64,000 nucleotides of DNA from Syncephalis plumigaleata (lineage: Eukaryota; Zoopagomycota; Zoopagomycetes; Zoopagales; Piptocephalidaceae), in assembly GCA_025201365.1 (NCBI GenBank), contig JAIXMF010000033.1, positions 1 to 64,000 of the forward strand, in the 5' to 3' direction. Below, piece by piece: positions 23,892 to 33,120 of this stretch; within the stretch, counting starts at the first letter, position 1, and each line of letters begins with the position of its first letter. The notes under the pieces were generated by a model. That model saw only the letters and a list, made by a program, of their open reading frames with translations. It was not told the origin of the DNA and made no database searches. The position numbers and the translations under genes are program-made.

Positions 23892-24760
23892 TTAGATCTT
23901 GCCTAGACGCTTACGAAGGGCACGGGTTCGTTTTCGTAGCTTTCGTCGTTTGTGTTTGTTCATTTTTAGTTTACGCTTACGCTTGATGCTAGCGGTGTAG
24001 ATTGGCGACGGTGTCGATGTTGATTCCGTTGCGGGCATTTGTTGGCGAATAATAGTGTCGCCTTGCTTTAGAAATGTATCAGCACGCGCGCGATACTCCA
24101 TGATGGCATTACCATCCCGCTCGTTATCTATCGCGTCGTGTTGCGCCCAGTACTGTGGATCGGCTGCCGGCGACAGTACACGTCCTATGGCGGGTGTAGT
24201 CGTGGGTCGTGTCAATTGCGGTGGATGAAACGGTTGGAAGTAGTGACATTTCTCCGCCAGTGCTTCTAGAGCTAAAAAGCGCGAGTTTTTTCAATTGTTA
24301 ATATGTTGTTGCTCATATCATCATCATCACCATTCTACTAACAATAATACATACCATTATTATCGGATTTATTAGATTTGCCACTTGCTGAATACTCCAT
24401 CGACATCATGTCATCGTCGTGTTCCTCCGTGATAAATATCGAGCGTGGTTTGGCCACAGGTTGATAGGAGAGTAGCGGGCGGTGTAAAGCGTAAAAACGA
24501 TCCTGTGCCACGGCTTTCGACTCGGCCGCCGACACTTGTAGGGATTCACCCCAGGGTGAAGGAGCCGGTGGTGGATGAGCGGCACGCGACGGATCACTTA
24601 CATAGTAGGAGCGTAGTTGCTCGTGAGATCGTACAGCGGTAAAAGTGCGTGACAAGCTGGCCACCGAGGTTGACGAGCGACCAAGGTAGGAAAAAGCCGT
24701 TGCTTGATCGCACGACACACACCGCCGGCTCAGGCCAACTAGAGATCGCCCGAGTGACAT
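23892..24760 (-). CDS. Mitochondrial small ribosomal subunit protein mS38 (Cox24/AURKAIP1-like)
   Basis: Two exons, 24760-24355 and 24271-23892, give 261 residues. The last ~30 residues are extremely basic and carry the mS38 signature, SIKRKRKLKMNKHKRRKLRKR, ending RLGKI, the domain shared by yeast Cox24/Qri5 and human AURKAIP1. The N-terminus is Arg/Ser-rich and lacks acidic residues for about 45 residues, as expected of a mitochondrial presequence. The middle is low-complexity and poorly conserved in the family. The protein sits on the mitochondrial small subunit near the decoding site and in yeast is needed for COX1 expression. Because only the C-terminal domain is diagnostic, the start codon is less certain than the end. 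It is convergent with the thiolase gene, stops 179 bp apart. Confidence 0.85.
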
Positions 24761-25242
24761 GGACCACTAGAGAGCGGGATCTTGTGGAGATGCGGGATTC
24801 TTACACGAGTACGTGCAAAATACAGGATGCAAAATAAGAGAAAAGATAAAAGGATTGTGTGTGTGGTGTGTTTGTCGATTAGGGAAAGAAAGAGTGAGAG
24901 AGATCATGGAAGGAATTTATCTGTTCGTAATCATCGTCATCATCATCATGGAACTGCTAAAATCGTAGAACAAAACGTCCTGTTTTACTTTGCATGATAA
25001 TAATAAATGCTCACATTACATTGTCGTCATTCATTGATCATTAGCATGGTATTACAGGTCTTTTCCAACCAGTTAACATTGTTAGTCATTAACTTTTGTT
25101 CTTACTAATAAATAAATTTGCACATTAGTTAGCACCATTGATGAGAATAGTGTTTATTGATTAATGTAAATAAAGAGACATTGATTTATTCGATCGATTA
25201 GAAATCACCATAATATGGTTAAGAAGCCATAAGACTAAATGA
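24761..25242. other. Intergenic, contains a dispersed-repeat copy
   Basis: Upstream of mS38; GA-rich to 24900, then AT-rich. Contains repeat copy A (25041-25140), listed separately. No gene seen. Confidence 0.6.
25041..25140 (+). repeat. Dispersed noncoding repeat R1, copy A
   Basis: Contains ttagcatggtattacaggtc, then a core close to ttccaaccagttaacattg, then an AATAAATAAA-like tract and ttagcaccatt. Related copies: 29721-29800 (core and tail), 50051-50120 (front and core) and 48856-48900 (core). Confidence 0.7.
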
Positions 25243-25737
25243 TCAGTGGAAGCGGATAAATACACATACGTTTGATATGTTGTCGTCAATTTGATTAGCA
25301 TCTAACGCCTTCAATGCAACCTCGTTAAGGCGCGAACTAGCTGTGGCTGCATCAACGCCAGAGTTGGAGCATGTCTCACGATCCACGAATGTGGCCACTT
25401 CCTGACTGCTCATACCATCCCATACACCATCAGTGGCTAGTATAAGATAGCAGTCATCGGGGGTAAGTTCGCGTACTTGTACTTCTGGCTCACACAATAC
25501 ACCTAAGCGTTGTGCTAGCAATGCTAGATTGTCAGCTATGTTGCTACATTCATTCATTCATTTGTTATATTATTCGATATACAAATGATTACTTACCAAC
25601 ATCATCACCAAGTGAACGACTAACAACAATGCTACACGAAGAGTACAATTAGTCGCTGGTTGATATTGAATTGACAATTGCATCAATGTTTACTTACCCT
25701 GGATAAGGTAGAGAACCTTTGAAGATTCGTAATGGAC
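25243..25737 (-). pseudogene. 5'-truncated PP2C-type protein phosphatase fragment
   Basis: Three exons keep phase: 25737-25698 (PLRIFKGSLPYPG), 25631-25597 (IVVSRSLGDDV) and 25535-25243 (the conserved LTPDDCYLILATDGVWDGMSS, then a C-terminal DDNISNVCVFI). This is the C-terminal half of a PP2C/PPM metal-dependent Ser/Thr phosphatase, including the SRSLGD and ATDGVWD metal-site motifs. The N-terminal half, with the first metal motif (ED and DGHGG), is absent from the next 500 bases upstream. That sequence instead reads, on the other strand, as a piece of another gene (25846-26097). The first exon has an acceptor but no credible partner donor. I therefore read this as a truncated gene copy. An alternative is a gene whose 5' exons lie far away across other genes, which seems unlikely. 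Confidence 0.6.
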
Positions 25738-25845
25738 CTACAATAAATGACAATCATTATTACGGTATGTATATCAAATACTATAATCTATCTACGCAAA
25801 CACCGACTTAAGATTCTTGGTCGTATAGTGTTCATGTATTACTGA

Positions 25846-26097
25846 AGTAAAATTAAGATACCACTAGTGGCAAGCGACAATAATGAAGCAAAGATCCTAA
25901 CACTGACCATTGCATTGATGAACAAACTCCTGATTGTTAATCCAGCCAACTGATCTATACCGGAAAGATTCCTAGACACATATCCCGACCTTCAAACGTT
26001 TGCTAGCAGTCTGCCATCACTGCCATCTCTAGATCAAGCTGCCCCACATCCCAACTTGTCACGACCACCTCCAACTCGAACTCCCACATGGAGTTAA
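25846..26097 (+). pseudogene. Gene fragment with one in-frame stop, possibly armadillo-like
   Basis: A plus-strand frame runs from 25846 to TAA at 26095 with a single TGA at 25951. It reads LTIALMNKLLIVNPAN, then SIPERFLDTYPDLQTF, then a Pro/Ser tail. Base composition is richer in C than the surrounding DNA and the peptide looks protein-like. The helical part faintly resembles armadillo-type repeats of ELMO or formin FH3 domains, but I cannot assign it. It lies head-to-head with the truncated PP2C fragment. Confidence 0.3.
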
Positions 26098-26240
26098 TTT
26101 GATTTTAACGTACTATCCATCCATTATTGACATCTATCTAATAAACAATCCTACTAATGTTATAACCATGATATTCAATACAAACATTACAGCATAGTCA
26201 CACATTGTATTCTAAGCACTTTTACAACGCATATCATTTA

Positions 26241-26729
26241 TTAGCAGCTTCCATATTGCTGATGAAGGTACATATCGTTTTCATAGTTAAATACATGTCC
26301 ACAGCATGTAAATACATCATGAGTGGCTTTCTCGTAATGATCCTCAAGATCATAGTAACTTTCAAATGCATCATAGCAATAATAACAAATATTACGCTTT
26401 ATGCACTCCCTAAATCCCTTGTTTTCACTCTTATCTGGACAATCCATAACCTCGTCCAAATCAATATTGAAGTTGTGCCTTTTGATCTCTCCTTCTCGGA
26501 CTCTCTCAAAGGCTCTAAAGTGCCTAATAAAGCATAATGAACGGCTTCGATGTTTATCAAACTCGTCTTCATCCTCGAATAAGAGGCCGCAACAATAGTA
26601 AACTGGATGCATAATTGTATTTCGATAGTGATATTCCAGCTCATCATGATCGCTAAACTGTCTATTACAGTAATGGCATTGCCTCTCCAATATACTGTCC
26701 GCCATATTTGAAAATTGAGCTGCATTCAA
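26241..26729 (-). CDS. Intronless protein with two duplicated zinc-finger modules
   Basis: A 162-residue single-exon frame. It contains two copies of one module. Copy 1 (residues ~18-60): C-HY-C, then F, L, H-Y, then YYCCG, F and a final H. Copy 2 (residues ~115-160): C-YY-C, then F, L, DHY, then FTCCG, F, E and H. Each looks like a C2H2 finger followed by a CCG-centred second finger. No known family is recognised, and the role (nucleic-acid or protein binding) is inference. It lies 72 bp downstream of the RBR ubiquitin-ligase gene on the same strand. Start: ATG at 26729; a second in-frame ATG eight codons on (MADSILE) is equally possible. The open frame keeps all module cysteines and histidines, so it is probably a functional gene. 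Confidence 0.6.
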   Translation of the reverse strand: MNAAQFSNMADSILERQCHYCNRQFSDHDELEYHYRNTIMHPVYYCCGLLFEDEDEFDKHRSRSLCFIRHFRAFERVREGEIKRHNFNIDLDEVMDCPDKSENKGFRECIKRNICYYCYDAFESYYDLEDHYEKATHDVFTCCGHVFNYENDMYLHQQYGSC

Positions 26730-26801
26730 TTTTATTACTTTAGAAATGTTACAAATGCATAATGTAAAATCACTAATTGTTCATTATCCTTCGTATTCGT
26801 C

Positions 26802-28569
26802 TTAATATTCAAAGTACTCTTCGTATTCTTCGTATTCTTCATATTCTTCATATGCCTCATAATCCTCGTATGTTTCGAATGCCTGTTCTTCGTAAGCTTG
26901 TTCTTCTACGTATGCTTCTATGGCATCGTCGAATGCTTGCTCTTCAAATGCTTGTTCTTCATATGCTTGCTCTTCTTCATATGCTTCTATGGCTTCTTCT
27001 ATAGCTTCTTCATATGCTTGTTCTTCATATGCTTGCTCTTCTTCGTATGCTTCTATGGCTTCTTCTATAGCTTCTTCATATGCTTGTTCTTCATATGCTT
27101 GCTCTTCTTCGTATGCTTCTATGGCTTCTTCTATAGCTTCTTCATATGCTTGTTCTTCATATGCTTGCTCTTCTTCGTATGCTTCTATGGCTTCTTCTAT
27201 AGCTTCCTCGTATTCTTGTTCTTCGTAAGCCTGCTCTTCTTCGTATGCTTCTATGGCTTCTTCTATAGCTTCCTCGTATTCTTGTTCTTCGTAAGCTTGC
27301 TCTTCTTCGTATGCTTCTATGGCTTCTTCTATAGCTTCCTCGTATGCTTGTTCTTCGTACTCTCCTCCTTCGTATTCTTCAACGTCTTCTTCTTCGTATA
27401 AATCTTCTTCTTCATTTTCGTCGTCGTCGTCGCTTTCATAATCATAGTTACCATCTTCTGGTTGCGCTGGCCAAGCCTGCCGTTGTGCTGGCTGTACTTG
27501 TACTGGTTGTACTGGCTGTACTGGTTGTGCTGCTCGATCATTCTGTGCCAATACCAACATGTCTTCATCCCATAGATCACATTTGCCTGTACTGCATAGC
27601 CTTGTTGCTTCATTCCATGATGAACTGCATTTATAGCAACTATGTCGTATCAGTGTTAGTTATAACTTCTTGATGCACCACTACATTCATCGCCACTACT
27701 TACAATTGATGACCGCAGTGACAAGTGATATGATTACAGCCGTATCTCAGTTCTACTAGTGCTTGACACTTTGTGCATCGGCACCATTTGTTATCCTTGG
27801 CCATTGCTAATACGCTGCTGTCTTCGGTGTTTTTCCGTGCATCGGGTAGTGCTTTATACTGAGCACACGAATAGCCTATCATCATCGTAGCAATAGTAGT
27901 AGTTAATATCAGTATGCTCCACATCTAGTATAACTATCCTACCATTATGCCACAGACATGTGCATTTAGTACAGATTGCATAATGGCAATGGATGCATTC
28001 GGCCAAGCAGTCGTTGGCCCGTGACAACTGGGATATAGTCAACACTTTACTGCATCGTTTGTTGGGACAATACATCTAGTGAGTTCATCATTCATTAGTC
28101 TACTTGACATCCTCATATACATATCTACTATAACTCAGCCTACCTTTCCATTCATGTTGCTTTCCTCTTTCTTACGCTTCCATAAATCGTAGTCTTTTGC
28201 GGTAAGTAGTGATTGCACATGCTTTTCCGTTATTTCATACTGGCACTCTGGAATTGGACAGTGCAAAGGAAAAGGGTTGGTTCCGTCGTGTAGTTTAGTC
28301 GTAACATACTTGTTCATACATGTGTCGCAATAGCCATGTTTACAACTGAGGAACTGCCCATGTACCGGTCCACGACTACTACCAGCATTAGTTGTGGCAG
28401 TTACGAATTTGCTGTAGCAAATGCCACATTCAAAAGATACCGGCTTTGACTGCGGTTGAGCGTCAGCTACTTTAAGGAAGTCTACACGAAAGACAGTGTT
28501 CTCTTCCTCGTCACTGCAATTAGCAATAGTTTGCAAAGCTCCCTTTCCTTTCTGTTTAGCAGCAGCCAT
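26802..28569 (-). CDS. RBR (RING-IBR-RING) E3 ubiquitin ligase with acidic tandem-repeat tail
   Basis: Four exons: 28569-28144, 28075-27943, 27875-27704, 27639-26802. They give 522 residues. RING1 occupies residues ~48-109 (CGICYSKF, CKHGYCDTC, CPIPEC), the IBR follows (YCPNKRC, CIHCHYAICTKC), and RING2 spans exons 3-4: CRCTKC, then YGCNHITCHCGHQ joined to FCYKC. Cys233 in YGCNHITC is the expected thioester cysteine that accepts ubiquitin from the E2. The domain order is that of HHARI/parkin-type ligases. The tail holds a PVQ repeat, an Asp/Glu run and six near-identical 22-residue repeats rich in Glu, Ala, Tyr and Ile (residues ~340-475), ending in a Tyr/Glu-rich terminus. The tail has no known counterpart that I can name. 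The ATG at 28569 is chosen; the frame is open 12 codons further up without an ATG. Confidence 0.85.
26951..27347 (-). repeat. Coding tandem repeat, six units of 66 bp
   Basis: Six in-frame 66-bp units inside the last exon of the RBR gene. Each encodes 22 residues built around EEAIEEAIEAYEEEQAYEEQ. Units differ mainly at the last residue (A or E) and at synonymous sites, so they are recent or homogenised. The opposite strand also stays open across the array, a by-product of its composition. Confidence 0.9.
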
Positions 28570-29489
28570 ATTGCGTAATAGTAAAAAAGAAATTGGCAAA
28601 TACAAATTAGTTCGGAGAGTATCGATTTTATTTTATGTACACATGACTTGTGATGATCATTGCATTGACGGGAATAGCTACTAGTCTAAAAGGAGTTCAA
28701 AGCAAAGAGAAGCTTGACTATGCTTCTATCTAGTATACTAACATGCAGATATCCTATGTATGTATGTATTTATCATTGTAACAGTAATTGTATGGAGATA
28801 TTTGTGCGGTGTTTATTGATTAATGTGAATAAAATAACAATGCTCAATGTTAATCAATAGATATGTTTATGAAGTCCATTCTTAGGCAACTGGATAACCA
28901 TTGCCATTTGTGATAGAGGGATTGAATAAACTATGTTGATAATGCCTACAGTTAACTGCATAGATAGCAACGAGTGAACAAAGAGAATACACGATAAACA
29001 ATGTAATAAACAAGCAGTAACTAGTAGAATGACTGACTTGTCACGATTGAGCAAGGAGTGAGCAAGGAAGGGTGCATGAACATGTATGTCAGTTTATTTG
29101 AAGAAGCAGTGTGTGCTTGTATGTGGTAAATAGAGTATGTAAACAGCAGTAAACAAATAAAAATACAAATAAAAGCATGACGTAAGGGTGGCATACAAAC
29201 AGATGACGGAAAAGAGTGGTAAAAGTAAAAGGTGCATATTACAACGAGAGCAGTAAATGCTTAAACATTGATAAATAAGCAGGATGGTGATAGAAGACAA
29301 AGCACTAGAACGAACAACAAACAATGCTTATTGGTATAGTAATAATAACGACAAGCGAGCATATAGATAGGTTAGAGGAAGAGGAAGAGAACAAAGAGAT
29401 AAATAAACGGCATAGAGATAGTATGGCAGAATAGCTGCTATTGGGAGTGTGTATGCTAAAGTGAAAGAGGAAGCAAGTGGAATACGAAT

Positions 29490-29719
29490 GACACGAAGAA
29501 GACGCGTATTACTGGGAAAGTAAATAGGTAAATAAAAGGAAAAGAACTAGCTAGCATATAGTTAAGAGGAAGTAGACGCGTGTTGTTTACTGACAAGTGG
29601 AATGTAGTTGACAGAAAGAAGGCACTTACTGTTTAATGGTAAGGGAAGCAACAATGAAATGGATACTTAGAAATGGATTAGTAGATCATTAATGCCACTA
29701 AACGCTAATAACAAACATG
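29490..29719 (+). repeat. Dispersed noncoding repeat R2, copy 1
   Basis: About 230 bp, closely similar to 43594-43912. Shared landmarks include gacacgaagaagacgc, aagaactagctagcatatag, acaatgaaatggatactta and aacgctaataacaaacatg. The second copy is ~90-100 bp longer through an internal insertion. Confidence 0.8.
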
Positions 29720-29720
29720 T

Positions 29721-29800
29721 CTTTTTCTAACCGATTAACATTGTTAGCCATTTGCTTTTGTTCTTATTAATAAATAATCTTGCCCATTCGTTAGCACCAT
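29721..29800 (+). repeat. Dispersed noncoding repeat R1, copy B
   Basis: Core ctaaccgattaacattgtt plus the tail ttcttattaataaataatc and ttagcaccatt, matching copy A at 25064-25137. It directly abuts repeat R2. Confidence 0.7.
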
Positions 29801-29839
29801 TATTATTATAACTAGATAAGCTTTATTAACATTGTAATT

Positions 29840-31141
29840 TTATTTTGATGTAGCCATTAATGGGGAATTAACGGGCGAGGGAAAGTTACGACGATTCAGC
29901 ATCATGCCCTTAATACTTCGTATTTCTTGCTTGCAATCCCGATGTAGCTGTAGTATTTTAGTGTCGGTAGCCGTAAAGGCTGTGCCAATAGCTTGTTCGC
30001 GCAGCTGTTCAACGTCTTTCATCAGTTTCCCTTGAGTTTCATCGAGAAGATCGCATTCCTTTGGAATACGCGGTGCTTCCAACGTCCCTAATGTACTAGG
30101 GAGATTATCCAATGTCGATTTGGTCGAATCTAATGCTTCACACAATGATGCTAGGGCGGAAGTGCGGTCCTGTAAATCTTTTTGGCGCATTTCAACGCGA
30201 GTCGTCCATACCGGGCCCAAATAATGCTAGTCAAAATGTATTAGCTAAAGTGTGTGATAGATTTCGTATTATATTTATATATTTACCTTGAGCAATGCCA
30301 CACTACCTGCACTTACACCGGCAGCTATGGCAGTGCCAACAGCAATACCACGCCAAAATTGTTGCTGTGTCATTGACGGTGGCGGTGGTGGTGTCGGTTG
30401 ATAAGCAACATAGTTTGGTGGCATGCTATTCGTATAATCAATTCGTGGTGGTATTGCAGGTGCCGCTTGATTAGCAGGTGCTTGAATTGGCCTACATACA
30501 AAATTACTATTAGTATTTACTTTATTCTTCCTTATAGAATAGTGTTCATTCGTTACGATCAACTATGGTACAATTATAACTTACACGGCAGTTTTCTTCT
30601 ACCAATATCCAGTTAGTATTCCTGTAATTATGTATGTCTATGTATTTCAACTACTTACCTCGTTAGCATTGCTAGCATCCTGCAATGCAGTATCGATTTC
30701 CGCCTCGGTCAGTCCTTTATTGCGAAGAAATTCCAACTTCTTGGATATTGGCGCTGACTGGACGTTCGGCGCGCGTAGAAATCGTACTGCTTGCTCCACC
30801 ATATTAGCTCGTGGTGCCACTGCCGTTTCTGAAGGCTTAGCCTGTGGCGTTGTTATCGTTGTCTCCACCGGCGTAGTCGGCTCATTCTCGTTTACCTTTG
30901 GAGTTGCAGCCACGGCAGCATTTTGCCTTGCTCTTAGCGCCTTCATTTTCTCCTGTCGCTCCTCAGCCGTGAGTGGCTTGAGTTGTGCCAAAATCCCACT
31001 CGAATGCGATGAGTCGGCGGTAGCAGGTGATTTCAAGGGCGCATTATCAAGCGGTGGCGTAATGTCGCTTGCATTCGACATACCTGAACTGCTTTGAGGA
31101 CTAGCGCCCGTATTACTTCCGTTGGTATTGTCCTCGGGCAT
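29840..31141 (-). CDS. PEX14: Peroxisomal membrane docking protein peroxin-14
   Basis: Four exons: 31141-30659, a 14-nt micro-exon 30598-30585, 30491-30287 and 30226-29840. They give 362 residues. The conserved Pex14 N-domain lies at residues ~113-157 (MVEQAVRFLRAPNV, SAPISKKLEFLRNKGLTEAEID), the helical fold that binds WxxxF motifs of the import receptor Pex5. A Pro-rich linker follows, then one membrane segment (~211-233, FWRGIAVGTAIAAG) and a coiled-coil C-terminal half that ends in an unstructured tail. It docks cargo-loaded Pex5 at the peroxisome. The ~110 polar residues before the N-domain are unusual, since in most relatives it sits near the start. The micro-exon is required to keep frame between NANE and PIQAP and adds KKTAV. 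Confidence 0.9.
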
Positions 31142-31803
31142 GATAGACGTAGTGAGTATACAAGTGTAAGTGAGAGCAAGAGAGAGAGAGAAAGGAAGGT
31201 AGAACGAGAAATAGTGAAACGTGAATATGGTGTCGGCAATCGTTAATCCGAATATTACTGAATTTTTGATTACGTGTAACCCGATGATTACATCTTCTAA
31301 ACATATTAAAGCATCTATTTGCAAGTAATAATAACTGACTGTAAAGTGCTACAGTGTTACATCCTGCTATAACATGTACCCAATTTATTTCCGTTTACCC
31401 GTAGCTATTGAGTCATCGTTTGTTTGCTCGTACGAGTGATGCCATTGGAGAATGCGCTAAGTGACGCACATCAATTCATCCGTGTCTCGATAAACCTGTT
31501 AGTTAGCATTGTTACCCTTGTCAACGCCATTGTACTTACTCGTTATGAGTCATCAAAGCATGATGGAATGGTTTGACAAGTATGTATGTATACCCTGTAT
31601 TTTGTTGCATAATAACGTCACCGATTCATACCATCAAATTATGTATAAATAAGTACAACGTCAAAGCAATAAACATGGCAAACACTAGTATTTACTCTTC
31701 TCATATATCGTCTCTTTATTTTCTTACTAGTTGACAGCATTTATTGATTTGTCGATTGTGATATTCTTTGAATTTGAAAGTAAAGTTCTATACATACTAA
31801 ACC
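31142..31803. other. Intergenic, divergent promoter region of PEX14 and DinB-like gene
   Basis: No gene seen. The leader of PEX14 is CT-rich on its coding strand (31155-31200), shared with other genes in the window. Confidence 0.5.
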
Positions 31804-32504
31804 ATGACAGCTAGCGTGGATTGGAAGCAACATTTTATTCAGCTTGCCGAATGCAACGCCTCTTCGTACAAGATACTGCTGGAATCGATCGCCAAGTTGA
31901 GCGATGAACAATTCAACAAACACACGGGCCTATGCTTCCGATCGATCCACGGTACATTGAATCATTTGGTAGCAGCTGAAAAATTCTGGTAAGTTCCATT
32001 CATTAAAATAGCCATGCGCAACTAACTCAAATAACATTATTTATTTAGGTATTCACGATTTTCAGGTAATCTAGACGAGGACCTGACTTCCCTTTACGCA
32101 CTATGGACCTCGCCTGACGTGTATGCCAAGCCTGACGCCACTTCTTCCATCTGGGAGGAATATATTCCCGAGCGAAGCAAAGTGATCGAAGGAATTCAGA
32201 AGAGTGTAAGTTGCTATTAGAAGTATCCACCATCATCTAACACGCGTGTGTGTGCATTCATTAGGTTGATCAATACATTGAACTCGTCAAGAACTTGCCA
32301 GATTCGCATAACTTCGAGCAGGACCTTGACTATATAGCTAATGAGCATGTGACAATGACAACTACATGGAGGATGGCACTCACGCATATATTCAATCATG
32401 CGACACATCATCGAGGACAGATATCCGCTGCTATCACGCAACTTGGATTACCGCCGCCATCTATGGACTTTACCCAATGTCCCGGTGTAGTTCGAACTCG
32501 ATAA
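31804..32504 (+). CDS. DinB-family (DinB/YfiT-like) putative metal-dependent protein
   Basis: Three exons: 31804-31988, 32049-32205, 32265-32504. They give 193 residues, a four-helix-bundle length. Candidate metal ligands are His54 in GTLNHLVAAEKFW and the HATHHRGQ motif near the end (His159, His162, His163), the usual DinB triad. The C-terminal LGLPPPSMDF is also typical. The family is chiefly bacterial (damage-inducible proteins, thiol-dependent transferases of YfiT/BstA type), but members occur in fungi. The substrate here cannot be told. Three introns-worth of normal GT-AG splicing context shows that any transfer from bacteria is old. Confidence 0.85.
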
Positions 32505-33120
32505 TCACTACAAGTGATGATACTCGATGGTGAAACAACATACTCGCTGCTTTATTGGCAATAAACTCTTGTTGTGTTACTAAAATTTTATTAAATATTA
32601 TGTATGAATCGCGATCGACTGCCACAATGAAAACTATCATCAATCAAATTGTTGTCTGTTGCTAGTCTAAAGTATTACCAGTTTATTCTGTTTGTTATGC
32701 GAGCTGCATAGTAAATCATTGTATCGCTACTAGCTATTTGTGGAATGGCCAGAATACGACATATTTATTCAATAAATGACTGAATGATGATGCAACACTG
32801 CTCTAATAGCATCATGCAAATTAGGAGTGAATATTGGTATGACTGCATTGTCAATCCGCTGCCCATAAGTACATTAAGTAAGCAAGTACCAATTAGATGA
32901 ATGCTGAATGTCTGTCATGAGTAGTTATGATTTAAAAGAATAAACTCGTTTGCAGCATGGATGATATCGCTTGATATGTGCTAAGTTGGAATTACACTAA
33001 GAATACTTATCACGTATTTGCCTACTACAACTGATGACGTAATGTTTACCACCTTATCTCGGACACATTTGCCATCATCGTTACATCCTTTATTTTCTTT
33101 CTGATTTACGTTCTATCAAC
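32505..33120. other. Intergenic, no gene seen
   Basis: AT-rich region with an AATAAA about 60 bases after the DinB-like stop. The last 70 bases are pyrimidine-rich ahead of the aminoacylase start. Confidence 0.5.

Larger units (their letters stand above)
28570..29839. other. Intergenic, repeat-rich, strand-asymmetric block
   Basis: No gene seen. From about 28870 to 29720 the plus strand is strongly purine-rich (pyrimidine-rich on minus), and shares sequence with 42700-43920. Short frames on the minus strand (Leu/Cys/Tyr-rich) reflect this skew. A stretch near 28810-28833 (tgtttattgattaatgt) repeats one at 25152-25170 beside repeat copy A. Confidence 0.55.

Noticed and set aside
26951-27347. 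CRISPR-like regular repeat array
   Set aside because: Units are contiguous 66-bp coding repeats with no unique spacers, in a eukaryotic gene.
26898-27401. Long plus-strand open frames across the 66-bp repeats (Phe/Cys-rich and Ser/Ala-rich)
   Set aside because: They are antisense translations of the RBR acidic repeat; the minus-strand reading continues a recognised domain protein through phase-correct introns.
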